Assembly: GCA_034770075.1 (NCBI GenBank)
Contig: CM068380.1
Location: forward strand, 81,229,393 to 81,293,392
Length of the DNA: 64,000 bases
Source of the DNA: Aralia elata
Taxonomy: Eukaryota > Streptophyta > Magnoliopsida > Apiales > Araliaceae
Direction: 5' to 3'
This document shows positions 34,345-47,282 of this stretch, in pieces (positions within the stretch are counted from its first letter, which is position 1; every line of letters starts with the position of its first letter). The translations under genes were made by a program, and so were the position numbers. Below the pieces are notes generated by a model. That model made no database searches and was not told where the DNA came from. It saw only the letters and a list, made by a program, of their open reading frames with translations.

Positions 34345-35752
34345 CAAAATCACAAGTCAATTTAATTGAAAATTTTGTTGTCTATCGGGAACAATAAGTA
34401 GGTCTGCAAGGTAGAATTTTATACACATATGGATACTGTTTTCTTTTATTATTATTTATAATTTTGGGTTTTAAAATCGTACTTGACCGTACGACAAATA
34501 AGTTAATACCATGTTTATAAGTTGTATATATCTAAAATTTAATATAATTAATAATATATAATTCATAACAAATTATCTAACAAATAGTTTATGAGTTAAA
34601 TAATAAATTAATCATGAGATAAAATAGTTTAAAATATTAATAAATTAATATACATAATTTTATCTTATCTATCATTTTTACAAATAAATATAAGGATAAT
34701 TAAGACTCTTCAAGTAGCAAAAAGAGGTAAGGGGAGACGGGGGTGTGGCCGGTGGTGAGCGGGGGGTGGGGGTAGGCTTTTTCTAGATGTCCCTAATAAT
34801 GTGCCTCAAACTATATCGCCCAACCTTTTTACTTATATTTTTATTTTTGTATTTTTGTATTTTTGTATTTTTTTGCAGTTTATGATTATTATTTTTGTCG
34901 GTGCATCTACTTGTTTAAATTATTATTGTTTTCATCAGAAAAATCCGTATATTATCTCCTTGAAATCCGTATGTGGTTGTGAAGAGAAGCAAAATGGAAA
35001 AAGGAAATTCCAAAGTAAAATAAAAGACCCACTCACCCACCCACAAGGCAGCAGACCCATAACATATTCTACTTTGCGGGTACCCAAATAAAATTAATAG
35101 TTGAGCAGCCCAACTGAACTACTGGTTAATTAACCGGACATAAGAATTGCTCCCACATCCATAATATTCAACTATTCAAGGATGCTGAGTTGAATACAAG
35201 CGCTGAAATTAGAAGAGCTCTACACAATAGTATATGTAACTAACTTAAAAAATGAAATAACACAAACCTTTTCTTCTTTAAGGATAACAGTACCTAGAAT
35301 CATGTCTGTTGGCTAAAGTGAAATATAGCACTCCATGTCAATTATAGGAGTATTATACTCGGGGCCATCTGCTCATATAATGAATGAATCACTAGTCCCG
35401 GCAAAGCTAAAAGGAACTTGTTAAGTGTTCCAACATAATATTAACCGAGAACAAAATACGGCAACTATTTATTAAGAGAGCTTGGTGTAATAAAAGGAAA
35501 TTATGTTTACTACCTATTGTGCCTCTGTAAAAGGCTCAGCAATAAAACAATCATTATATTACAATCTTACAGTCATCTTACCAATGAATTCGATGCCCCA
35601 AACACCACAGCTGAAAATAAATAAAGATGGAAAGCTAATTGAACCCACCCTCCCAAAACCATCACAAAAAGAAAAAATGAAATGAAAAATTCTGCAACTA
35701 AGCACCAGGAGAAGAGTTATACACACATCTCCTACAAACAACAGTAACAATA

Positions 35753-35783
<31 letters not shown>

Positions 35784-36846
35784 AGGAAAAGATGCAATAT
35801 GACTATACCATTCATTGAACTCGAAGCAAATGATTTCCCTCTCATGCAAAGAGGGTAGAATATATACTACCTAGCAGCAAAAAGTCAAAAGATTCAATAA
35901 AATACTTCAGTTCATGGCAATACAGGAGGAGTCATATAAAGACAACCCTTGTAATTATGGCAAAAGAGGAGCCTAATAATGTTGTGTGGTCTACTTCCAA
36001 AATCTTAACTCAATTCTTCTTCAAGGCTCAAGCAGAAGGACAAGTAAGAAAAGCAAACTTGACTTTTCTTTGTGCTAAAGCAACTAACATATGGAAGATA
36101 AGAGCTGAAAAATGTTAGGTTCAAGTACCTAAGCCTTCTTACATGTCCTGAAATTATACATCCTAAGCAGTAAGAGTGAAGGCAGAAACCTCATAAAGAA
36201 GGTTTACATAAAGCACAAATGCTATGCCGAGCACCTAGAAAAGTTAACCTCAAATGTTTACTCTTTCATGGGACCAAAGGCATTTCAACCTTCATGTTTG
36301 AACAGAACAACTGGATTCATCTCCAAGAATATAAAATTAAGAGCAATTGCATATAAAAAGTTGATAGATATCCTATCTGATAGTGGTGGGGCTAAGGATG
36401 TTTACTTTCATCAACAATACTATCACAACAATCATGTGTTACTATTAAAAGTGTGTGTTCTCATTATAATATCCAACCAAATATAAAGTTCTACCATAAC
36501 TAAAGGGGAGAGCAGCAACCTGTTTTTAGCATCATCAATAATTTCGAAGTTTATAACATGGAAAGAGAAAAAAATTCAAAAACTCAACCAACCTGTTATG
36601 ATGAGTGCAAGGAAAAGTGAGTTCAAAACAAAGCAGGAATCAAAATAAACAAATATCCAGACAAACCAAAGCTAATGATATAAAGGATCCTTATATTCGC
36701 AAGTATATATAATCCTTACAACTTATTCAATGAGATTATTTAATGACCATATAGTTCAAAAGAAAATTGACCCGAAAAAGGCACTTTCTCTTCATAATAA
36801 GTATCAATATATGAAATATGCTACTATGGATCTATACGAAAGCAAT

Positions 36847-37494
36847 TCAACACAACTTTTTAACCTTCCGAACCTTCTTTGGGCCCGGAACTTCCATTCT
36901 GCCAACAGAACACCCACACCTTGCCCGGAACACCAGAACAGCTCTTCCATTAAGGGGTGCCATCTTCTTAAGCTCAGCTTCTAATTCTCGATGATGATCG
37001 CGAGGCAATTCAAACAATCCCTTCTTTAATCCATCTTTTGCGAGACAAGTACTAGAGTTCTTCACACAATCCTCAGTCTCAAGCTGGATATCAAATTCAG
37101 CTGCCTTTCTTAGCCCACGGCAGCCAGGTTTGCCGCATTTCCTACTCATACAGACAGTAATTGCCAACATAGCTATCAATGCAAAGAAAATGCTCAATCC
37201 TAAACACCCATAAATCATTGGAGCATTCAAAACCTCCTCTTTAAGCACAACAAAGATTGCTCCAATAATTTCCATGAATTTACAAGACAACAACTTTATG
37301 TAAGGATATAAAAGAAACCCACAAGCAAAAACCACAGCAATCAAGATTATCAAATCAATCACCGCCGATCGAGATTGTTGGCAAGCCGGAATATTCAGAT
37401 GATTTGTAGAATTGGGTGTCCTTTTAATCCTATTAATTTGATTAGATTGCTTCAATTTCAAACACGGGTCGGTCGAATTCACAGATTTGGCCAT
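36847..37494 (-). CDS. At5g19025-like two-TM protein ('ribosomal protein L34e superfamily')
   Basis: A single exon gives 215 residues from the ATG at 37494, chosen for its GACATGGCC context. An in-frame ATG 15 codons upstream (37539) is possible but weaker. There are two transmembrane segments (residues about 44-68 and 92-116). A Cys-rich segment follows (RKCGKPGCRGLRKAAEFD, residues 118-135), then a basic C-terminus with HHRELEAELKKMAPLNGRA and VFRARCGCSVGRMEVPGPKK. This matches a conserved plant family of unknown role. Database names linking it to ribosomal L34e are not supported by the membrane topology. GT-AG-like sites near 37690-37745 suggest a 5' UTR intron. Confidence 0.85.
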   Translation of the reverse strand: MAKSVNSTDPCLKLKQSNQINRIKRTPNSTNHLNIPACQQSRSAVIDLIILIAVVFACGFLLYPYIKLLSCKFMEIIGAIFVVLKEEVLNAPMIYGCLGLSIFFALIAMLAITVCMSRKCGKPGCRGLRKAAEFDIQLETEDCVKNSSTCLAKDGLKKGLFELPRDHHRELEAELKKMAPLNGRAVLVFRARCGCSVGRMEVPGPKKVRKVKKLC

Positions 37495-38674
37495 GTCTGT
37501 ATGTTGGTCAGCCGAAATTGAGCTATGGAAACAGACCATTTGGATTCAAACCCAGAAACTAAAATTCGATTCTAATGAAAACCCAATAATCCAAACAAAA
37601 TTACAAATCAATCGCACGAATTTACAATCAAATTCAGATCGACCCACCTTCATAAAAAGCGGAAAAAAAGACCAAATATGAGTGCACCTGAAAATCAAAA
37701 TTGCCGCTGAGCCTGAGATATAAAAATATAATCTTTATTAAGAACCTGGAATTGGAGCTGAGAATAATTCAAAGGAGGGATTTTAGCTCTGGCCGGCTCC
37801 AGAGATTAGAAAGAAAGAGAGAGAAAGAGGGAAGAAAAAAGAAGAGTCGAAGAAGTCATTAGTCATTTACACACTACTACTACTTCTTTTCCATCAGTTA
37901 TCACAATCTCTATAAGCTTTGCCCTTCATCATTCATTAATACGCAATGGAGTTAAAATCTTCCAGCTTCAACTACTTTTGTGTACCTTCCAGTTTTTATG
38001 GGCTTGAAGGGAATAATAGATAAGACAATGGACATGGACTTCGATTAATTTTTTATTGATTTGAGAAATTGTTGGGCCTACATTTGGCCCACCTACAATT
38101 TGAATCATTTTGCTATTTTCCTTGCTTTTGTTTATTTACCCCTCATTAGTTTCACAAAAATAATATCATTTATTTACAATAATAATTTTAAAATATACAT
38201 TTTTTATTTACTATTTAATTGTGATAATATATATCATCATAAAATTATTTTGATAAATTTAAAATAATTTATTTAACTATTAAAAGAATTTTTTTTATTA
38301 AATGAGACTATTTTTACGAAATAGAATCTTTATTTTATTTTTTCTTATTGACCAGATCTGACATGCATTCTATTCCTCAAAGTGAGGATTACGCCACTGT
38401 AAGAAGACCATTACATTAAGCCTGAAATCTAAGCTTGGAAAGGGATGGATTGACATTGACCTTCCGTCCATCTTCTTACGTAGTAATAATTACTGACTAC
38501 AACGCGTCCGCATTACTATTTAATTAACTCTGATCTTTCCTATAAACATTTTAGGAGACGTCAAACCAATAGTAGACAATATGACAATAATTTTTAAAAA
38601 ATAGAGATATATTTTCACTTTTTAATAAATTTTAAAATTCAAATTTAATATTAAAACAACAAATAAAATAATTA

Positions 38675-38933
38675 GTACTCCGTTTATGCCAAAATATAAG
38701 ATTGTTGTTTACTTTTTGAAGTCATCTTAAATTATTTTTAAAATTAATATTGACATAAATTTATTTAATTTTAGTTAATATAATAATAAATGTCATAAAC
38801 TATTTAAAAAGCATTATTAATATAAGATTTATTGTTTCATAATTTTTAATAAATCATATCAATTTTGAATTTGATAATATTTCTAATTAACTTTTAAAAA
38901 CCAATAATAACCCTATAATTTGAATCAGAGAGA
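38675..38933. mobile_element. Degenerate Stowaway-like MITE
   Basis: Left end TACTCCGTTTATGCCAAAATATAAGATTG, right end in rough inverted form (CAATAATAACCCTATAATTTGAATCAGAGAGAATA). The interior is AT-rich. TIRs are diverged, so the borders are approximate. Confidence 0.45.
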
Positions 38934-40276
38934 ATATTAGTTTTAATCAATTTACAATATTCATAATTATTTTCAAAACTAAAGGGAGAAGTACATATTG
39001 TACAACTCCATTGCGTATTAATGACATTCGTCGAACTTATCGCTGAATTAACTATTAGGGCACAATTTTTAAAATAATTGTACAACTTTAAAACACAGGA
39101 ATTAAAAGAATTGGATTCACTCTTTCTTTTCGCATTTTTTTGAAAATATTAAGACTTCTTAGTACACAAGATGTACATGACTTTCAACATAAAATATAAG
39201 TACTTTTGTAGGCCCGGCAACGCGGCAATTGTTGTTTGAGGGCTCTTTTCATTCGTATGACAATATTAAAGCTAGCTATTGTTGTTCTACAATGCTACGA
39301 AATCTAGCAAAAAAAAGGCGCAGAAAAAGTCAAAACACTAACTATAGCATTGTAATTGAGTGCTGGAAATACTGATAGTACTTCACCATACGTGGGGGGA
39401 TAAGCTCGCTATACCCACTTTACAATGAATGAAAAGATTAAAATCTAACGCAGTTGGTATTTTTTTGACTAGTGGCTGGCTGACAGGGATGGCAATGGAG
39501 ACGGTGTGGGGACGGAGATTATACATTTTATTCTTATTTTTTGTCTTATAAAAAAATTTCATATCCGGCTCATTTTGCACGGAAATTAAATTTCAATAAT
39601 TATTTCCATTCTCACGGAGAATTTAAACTCCTACGAAAAACTTATATCACTGTAGAGATTAATATTTTATGAATTTTTTAAATAAAAATTTAATTTTAAT
39701 TATATTTACAGTAGTAAATACGTAAAAATTAATCGTACTTTAGTGCATACATAATAAAATTAACAAAAATCAAATAATAATAATAATAATAATAATAATA
39801 TACACACAAGGACATATATTTTAATTATGAAATATATAATAATATAAATATTAATTTAATTAATATACAACTATTCGGAAGCGGGTACGGGGTAAAGATT
39901 GGGACGAAAGAACAAATATCATCCCTTCCCCATCCCTATAAATAACATTTTGTAATTTTTTATTTTCGATCCCATCTTTAGTCAGAGTCAAAATCACCAT
40001 TTCTATTCAAAATGTGGCAGAGAGGTCACCATGAAGACGAGATAAATTGTCACTTCTATTGACTGGCTGGCTGGTATTTTATTTACCCAAACTAAGCCTA
40101 AAAAAAAGTTGTTCAAAGTTAAAAATTATAAGGAATCGTTAAAAATTTGGCAACATATTTCACCAAAATACATAACAAGTTCAGCCTACTTCACCGGTAG
40201 TGGTTATATCAGATTTACCCCTCGATTAACAATATTCTAATGTTTCAATTTTCTGAAAATAAGGATTATCATAAGA

Positions 40277-40321
<45 letters not shown>

Positions 40322-41619
40322 TAAAAATGGGCATAAATTATAGAACCAAAAAAAATTAATTTATTAATATTGGTTCATGAGTTCTACTTTTTGAATGAAG
40401 CGTTTTCTCAATATCAGTGCACAATTAATAACAACTACTAGTGCATATAGTGATATTTATATACTTCTTGTCCATTTCACATTCACTAATAGTCCTCTAA
40501 TGAAATGAGAGTTTTTCAAGCCATTTTTTGAAAATAGACTATTGTATTAAGATTTTTATAATGCTAAATTGGGATACAAAATTTAAAAACTATTTCTGTA
40601 CATAATTAAATTTAGTTGCCTATTTTAGCAGCATCACATATTAGAACGGTTCATAATTTTACCAGCATCACATATATCCATTGTGCCTATTTTAATTTTT
40701 TTTCAATATAAAAAATATTGGAATGGAACTATCTCACCATAGGAATATATATTGTGGAAATATCAAATTTTATTTATGGAAATATTAATTTTCTATTCTT
40801 ATTCCTTTCGTCTTTATTTTTGTTTCTTGATTTTTTTTAGCATGGCAACCGAGTTATTTTGCGTTAATTAATAATGTTATAAATGGACAAATATGCGTTC
40901 AATTAATACATAGATCTCGTTTGAATGTCTCTCTAGAGCTGTTTATATTTTGTATAGTATTTAAATGTGAAATTTCATTTTTTGATTAAACTCATTTTGA
41001 ATTTTTACTTTTCTTTCAAAATGAAAATTTTTTATACTTCTAAAAAAATACTTATATAAACTACAAATAGTTTCATTATAATTTAATTTATAATTTAGGA
41101 ACAACCTTACATTCCGGACCACGTAGAAAGGGCCTTCACACTTGGAAGATAACATTAATGGCCTATTATATATTTGTGTAACAAATTTGAGGATCTTTAG
41201 AGTTTAGGCCGAGCGGGTCCATCTCATATTTTAGATGGATTAATATTGAAGAGTTTCACCAGACCATGATGACTTTTTCATGGCAGAGCCTATTTTCTGC
41301 CTTGGACTTTCTGTTTTGATTAAAAGTTGAAAGCCCAAGTCATGGTATAATACCAACTATCCCAAATTTGAGGTTCGAGTTACAAATTACAGTCCGTGTT
41401 TGGTTTAGGAATTAAACCAGCTTTGAAAAGTACTTTGTCATCAAAAGTCTTGAATGTCTCCCTCTCCCTCTCCCATAATGGTGTGTTTAATGGTAATTTC
41501 AACCACCCCACTTAGGTCGTGGGTTTGAGTTTTTTGCTGTGGCTTTCGTCTTTTGATGAGGTGTTCTTGTCCAGTTTTCGCCGTGGCTTTTGTCTTTTCA
41601 TGAGGTGTTCTTGTCGATA

Positions 41620-41775
41620 CTCCCTCTGTCCGTCCGGCTTTATTTATGTTAATTAATTTTTTTATGATTAAATTTTAAAATTAATATTAAATAAATGTAT
41701 TAAAAAATTTTAAAATTAAATTAATTAATTTTAATCATAAAAAATTAATTAGAACAAATAAAATTGCGTGGGACC
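41620..41775. mobile_element. Short palindromic MITE
   Basis: Begins CTCCCTCTGTCCGTCCGGCT after a TA and is largely a foldback: TTTATTTATGTTAATTAATTT on the left is inverted at 41730-41765 on the right. The right terminus is diverged. Confidence 0.55.
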
Positions 41776-43645
41776 GGAACCCCCTCAACCCATGCACCCT
41801 TTTTTATGCACCAAAAATAATCCTTTTACATGCTGGGAATTTGCAACCACAATCTGCATATAATATACTTTTTCATACATGGATAATTTGATGACGTAGT
41901 AATAATACATGGTAAGTATTTAAATATTATTTTAATTCCAAAATCTTAAATTTCAAGAAACTTATGCATATTGTTTTCATAACTTTCTAATTCAATATAA
42001 TAAAAATTAAATTTAGTTACTTTTCTTTAAGAATAAAATTTGAAATTTAATGTCACACGGATGGGAATTTTTATCAGGAGGTCCAGGTATTTTTAAGACT
42101 TTTCTATACATTTTCGATACGTGTAATGGTCAAACATAATTAATACAAACTGGTTCTTACATGTTATAGACTATTAATTAAAAAAATAATTATTATATAT
42201 GTGTCAAAAATATATAAATTTTTTATTTTTTAGTTAAAAAACCGGAATCTCCTGATAAAAACTCGACGGACGGACGCATCACTTTAGTCTTTAGAGTACT
42301 CCATACTATTAAACTAACAAACAGATATGGAGAGTACACACCCCGAGAGAGGAGATGATACGGTCTAAGCGTTCCTGTCGCGCCGCACATGTTCGCACGT
42401 GGCAGATTTAGATCTACTTTCTCTTTTTTCTAAAAATATACAGGGCGAACCGTAGCCACTAATCTACTATAGATTCTTCAGCTGTGCCCTTTTGTTCCAC
42501 GTATAAGAGGAGAGACACGTGGACTCCGTTGATACGATTTGCAAGGGCGAAAGGAACTTTTTCTATTAACTTTTTGAATTTTTCGGGTGGGACCACGTAC
42601 AATATGGTCTACATGGTGTGCGCCTGCGTGGCGTCTTTTAATTGGGCTACTTGTATTACGGTCAATGCGGTCCATTTTAGCCCATTTAATACCAATATAG
42701 CCAAAATTAAAATACGAGTTAGAATTATGCAATGCAGGATTTGCACGAATCAAATGAAAAGTAATACTAAACACACTAATTATACATACACACGATATTC
42801 AAAAAATAAAAATAAAAAGTAAAATTTATAATTGAATATTTTACATATTTTTATTAATAAATAATATATGAGTCATATTTTTGGTGTATAATTTGTTGTG
42901 TATAGTTAGTGCACGTGATATTATTCTTAAATAAATGATGCTTGAAAAAAATATCATCTCCATTTCTATCGCAGGAGTGGAACCATGTTGATGTAGATGA
43001 ACTTCCCTGATTATAATACGGCAAAAGGATGACTAAATGTATAAATTTTTATTTTTTATTTTTTTAAAAATTGAGATAAAATACATAAAGTAAAAAATAA
43101 ATATGTCATTTGGTGAGATCCAAAAGTTAAAAATAAAAATAAAAATATTAATCATTATATATAATCTTGTATAGCCACTAACGATAAATTTGAATTTTTT
43201 TTTCCTTTACTTTTAACTTTTCTTAATGTCTGTATTTTGTTAGAGACGGAGAGAGTACTCCATAATTCATACATACAAAAAAAATCTTTAAAAAAGGAAT
43301 AAATTATATAAGAATGACCTGTAAAATTAATGTTTTACACCAACTAATAATAACATGTCACGTTAAAAAATTAGGAAAATATCAAGAGATTTAAAATTTA
43401 ATATAATTCATTAAACAGTTTTATTGTGATAAATAGTAATTAAACAATATGGTAATTCATCTCAAATTCTGTGATCTCCTCTTATATTCTTTACATAACA
43501 TATTATTATTAGATGATGTAAAATACTAATTTTATAGACAATTCTTAAATAATTTATTCTCTTAAAAGAAACTGATTGTTACTGTTTTGAATAGTAAAAA
43601 TAATTAAGAATATTTAAAAGGTCATAATGCGATCATTATAAATTA

Positions 43646-43872
43646 TTTCCTTCGCTCTTTAAAGAATAATTTAAGATATAAAAAAGAATCGTTCACAAAA
43701 TAATGACAACAATTATATGAAGTAAAGTGTAAACATGTCGGATTCATAAGTCAAAAAAATAAAAATAAAATTGTGAGATTATTAAAGATAATCTTAAAAT
43801 ATTCTATTTGTGAGATCATTAATTAAGGATAATCTTAAAATTTAGGATATTATTTGGAGGACAGACGAGTAG
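43646..43872. mobile_element. Degenerate MITE
   Basis: TTCCTTCGCTCTTTAAAGAA...TTAAGAT at the left pairs with ATCTTAAAATTTAGGATATT...GGAGGACAGACGAGTA at the right. Similar in class to the other Stowaway-like elements here. Borders approximate. Confidence 0.4.
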
Positions 43873-44416
43873 TACATACGTATTCTGGTGGGCAGCATTA
43901 GGGAAAGGAGACTTGAAAGAAAAGCAGTTTTGGCAGGAATCGTTGTGATCCACGAAAAACCTCAAAAGCAATTATACAACTTACTTTTTCTATACAAAAA
44001 GTGCGGCCACTTTATGAAAAGCCAAAATGGGTGAGCGGGCGGGCAGGCGGACGGGCAGGGGTAGCCCCGGAATTGGGAAAAAAATAAATTCAGAATCAAA
44101 AAGTGGAGAGAGAAAGATAAGATATCAACGCCACCCACATACAAAACTTGTGGCTCTCAATTGTTTTCCCCATCTGACGTGGCTCTCCCACTTTAGTTTA
44201 ACTAGATCAAGAAAACCACAAATACCAGCAAGGCAGGCAGGCAGGCAGCTACCTCCTATAACTATTAACTATTATTAACAAACAAATACTACTCCCAATC
44301 CAAACCCCAACCTTTCCACCCGCAAAATTGCTAAAAGCCCAAATCATCCGACTCACTGAGTGACCCAAATCCCTAAATCATCGGAACAATCTCTCTTATT
44401 GGATAACGGAACACTA

Positions 44417-47282
44417 ATGTCGGACCCTGCAATAAAGCTCTTTGGTAAGACGATTCAGCTGCCGGAGATTGCGCTTACGGCGGTAGATTCCGGCGGAGTT
44501 AACACGCCTTATTCTTCTGAAGCTCGTCTACACGACGGTCCTAGTGAAGATCGTTCTTCATCGTCTAATTCGTCGCTGGAGGAACACAACTCGGACAGAG
44601 TCGGCGATGAGCAAGAAGCAGAGAAGAAGGTATGGATTGGATTCATTAATTTGGAGTATAGCAAATATGACCGCCCGTTTTCGTCATAAAGGAATAATGG
44701 GTGGATACTTTGATGAATTTTTATTGTGACATATAAACCCTGTATTTGGAGATTTTGGGTGTAATTTGAGTTTCTGGGAGTAGTAGTTTTCATTCATTTA
44801 ACTTGAAAGTAGAGAGCTTTGTGTTGAAAACTAGTGCAATTTTGGTGTTTTTGGACATGTGAGTTTTACTTTATCTGAACTTCATTACTTTCTTAGTACT
44901 TTAGATCCTGTTCTAGTCCTCTGGAGTCTGGATAACTCCAAAACTTTAGTTCTGGATAATTTCTATGAGTGAGGGAGTCCAGATTACGTATGTTGACATT
45001 TTTAATCTTAAGGATATGGAGTCTTCAATATACTTGATTGAATTATTTTGATAGTTTACATTTGAATTATGCTGTTATCTATTTGTTTTGACTTGTGTAG
45101 TTAGTATAATTTTCTAGTAACCTACTTTTTTTTAGTGAGCGTTTCAACTGTGGTAGAGATACCCCTTTCTAAGAATATTACAATAGGATCGTTTTGTTTT
45201 TATTCTATGTCCATAAGTTTTCAGGTAATTTGTTGTGGTTTTCCTAGTGTTGGATTATAAATTTTGATCAAGCTGATCATTTCACCCTAAATGATTTTAT
45301 GATCATTGATAAGCTAGACTGCGGATAGACTGCAGCTTTTCTTTATTAGCTTTGGTGTTGTTTCTTCTGTTATTCTTACGCATCTTGAAATGTTTGGGTT
45401 AATCTTGTTTCCATCCTAAATAGAGTATAGCCTTGCCAATTTCTTGTTGAATTTTAGTTTGCTGATACTTTCAAAGTTAGTCGTGTCTCAGTGTGCTTCC
45501 ATACCAGTCCTGTCCATCTCTCTATTGCCTTTATGCTCCTTAAGGTTGTGGAGAGACTGAGTAGAAAGAAATAAGTTTGGTATACCATAAGGAACATTAA
45601 ACTCCTTGTTATATAACATTTAGCACTTTCTCCTTTGTTGTCTGCGCAGACAGATGGACAATGCTTAAAAATTTATATTATGTTCTCAAAATTTTGTATT
45701 TAGAGTTTTGATTTTGACACTAATGTATGAAAATTTTAACAATTTATATTGCATACTATTGTAGAATGCTTGATTAGTTTAGTTGTTATCTGATCTTGTT
45801 ATTCAATTTTGATGCACCCTTCAGTTATACTGAATTCCCTTTCGGCCAATGATTTATCAGTATAGTGTATAATTGGTTGTCTTTTAGCAAACTTGTCATA
45901 ATATAGAACTTTTTGGAAGGCTAGTTCTAACACTTAGTTTGCATTTTTTGTTTGGAAAATTATCCCAGGATCCGACAGGGGAACCACTGATCGATACCAA
46001 AGAGGAGGATGGAGCCCAACCTATCATGTTAGAGGAGTCTAAAGTTCGAAATGCAACTTCAACTGTAAACGACAACACAAAAAAACTTGAAACTGATGCT
46101 GCACCTGTTGATGATCCAAACACTGAAGAAGCACAGAGTGAGACAAGTAACCCACAAGAGAAGACTCTGAAGAAACCGGACAAGATACTTCCATGTCCCC
46201 GTTGTAATAGCATGGACACTAAATTCTGTTATTATAATAACTACAACGTTAGCCAACCCCGACACTTTTGCAAGAATTGCCAGAGATACTGGACAGCTGG
46301 TGGGACTATGAGGAATGTGCCTGTAGGTGCTGGTCGTCGTAAGAATAAGTACTCAGCCTCTCATTATCGTCATCTAGCTGTCTCAGAAGCTCTTCAGAAT
46401 GCTCGAGTAGATCTTCCAAATGGAATCCACCATCCTACTCTAAAGACCAATGGTACTGTCCTGACGTTTGGCTCCGACACACCCCTCTGTGAGTCAATGG
46501 CTTCAGTTATGAAAATATCTGGTAAGGCAATGATGAATGGCTCAGAAAATGGGTTTCACAAACCAGAAGAAACCAGAAGTCCAATTTCTTATGGACCTGG
46601 AAACAATGGGGATGATAACTCAAGTGGATCTTCAGTAACTGCGGCAAATGCGAAGGATGAGGTTGGAAAACCTGAGTTGCAAAATCCAGTAATTCAGAAT
46701 TTCCATGGCTTCCCCCCTCAGTTACCAGTCTATCCTGGGGCTCCTTGGCCTTATCCATGGAATACAGGTCAATGGAACTCTCATGTACCTTCGCCACCTG
46801 GTTTCTGCCCTCCTGGTTTTCCTATGCCATTCTATCCTGCCGCACCTTACTGGGGTTGTAGTGTACCGGTACCAGGTACTTGGAATGTCCAATGGGTTAC
46901 CCCGGCAACTTTGTCTCCAAACCACGCTGCCCCTACTTCTGGTCCTAATTCCACAACATTGGGGAAACATTCAAGGGATGAGAACGTGCCTAAATCAACA
47001 GACTCCTTTGACGAGGATTCATCAAAAGAGAACAATCCCGAGAAGAGCCTTTGGGTCCCAAAAACATTGAGAATTGATGACCCAGGAGAAGCTGCAAAGA
47101 GCTCGATATGGGCAACATTGGGGATAAAAAATGAAAGAGCTCATTTAGTTACTGGAGGAGGTCTCTTTAAGGCTTTCCACTCGAAAGGTAATGAAAAAAG
47201 CCATATCTTCAATCCCTCTGCAGTACTACAAGCCAATCCCGCAGCAATGTGCAGATCTCAAAACTTCCGTGAAAGCACATAG
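44417..47282 (+). CDS. CDF: Cycling Dof factor (CDF-like transcription factor)
   Basis: Exon 1 is 44417-44629 and exon 2 is 45969-47282, joined in phase 0 to give 508 residues. The start MSDPAIKLFGKTIQLPE is the conserved N-terminus of CDF proteins, so I prefer it to the in-frame ATG-like codon upstream at 44360. The Dof zinc finger (residues about 145-198) has CPRC, then 21 residues, then CKNC, with the usual YYNNYN and RYWTAGGTMRNVPVG. It binds AAAG sites. C-terminal CDF motifs (KSLWVPKTLRIDD and SSIWATLGIK, about 430-458) are those through which FKF1 and GIGANTEA act in Arabidopsis. CDFs repress CO/FT and link the clock to flowering and stress. The Pro/Trp/Tyr-rich middle (about 300-350) is typical. 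Confidence 0.93.

Larger units (their letters stand above)
33189..36846. other. Spacer between the AAR3-like and L34e-like genes
   Basis: Contains the AAR3-like promoter and 5' UTR (33189 to about 33450), a 61-bp tandem array, a MITE (34091-34344), a G-rich tract (34731-34772), an (AT)n tract (35757-35783) and probably the 3' UTR of the minus-strand gene starting at 37494. The open stretches here have no recognisable protein features. I see no further gene. Confidence 0.6.
37495..44416. other. Repeat-rich spacer upstream of the CDF gene
   Basis: Nearly 7 kb without a convincing gene. It contains the promoter of the L34e-like gene (with a GA-rich tract at 37810-37842), degenerate Stowaway-like MITEs near 38675-38933, 41620-41775 and 43646-43872, (AAT)n at 39777-39801, (AT)n at 40279-40317, and a run of ACGT-core motifs at 42396-42600. 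GC-rich pieces such as 44027-44060 are short. The open frames seen are short and without domain signals. Confidence 0.6.

Noticed and set aside
34801..35091. Plus-strand open frame of 96 codons
   Set aside because: Low-complexity (TTTTTGTA)n origin, with no recognisable feature.
37495..37539. Upstream in-frame ATG for the L34e-like gene
   Set aside because: Weaker context than the ATGGCC at 37494. Kept only as an alternative start.
42478..42822. Open frames of about 100 codons on both strands upstream of CDF
   Set aside because: No homology features. The coding-like look comes from a locally GC-richer stretch with ACGT motifs.
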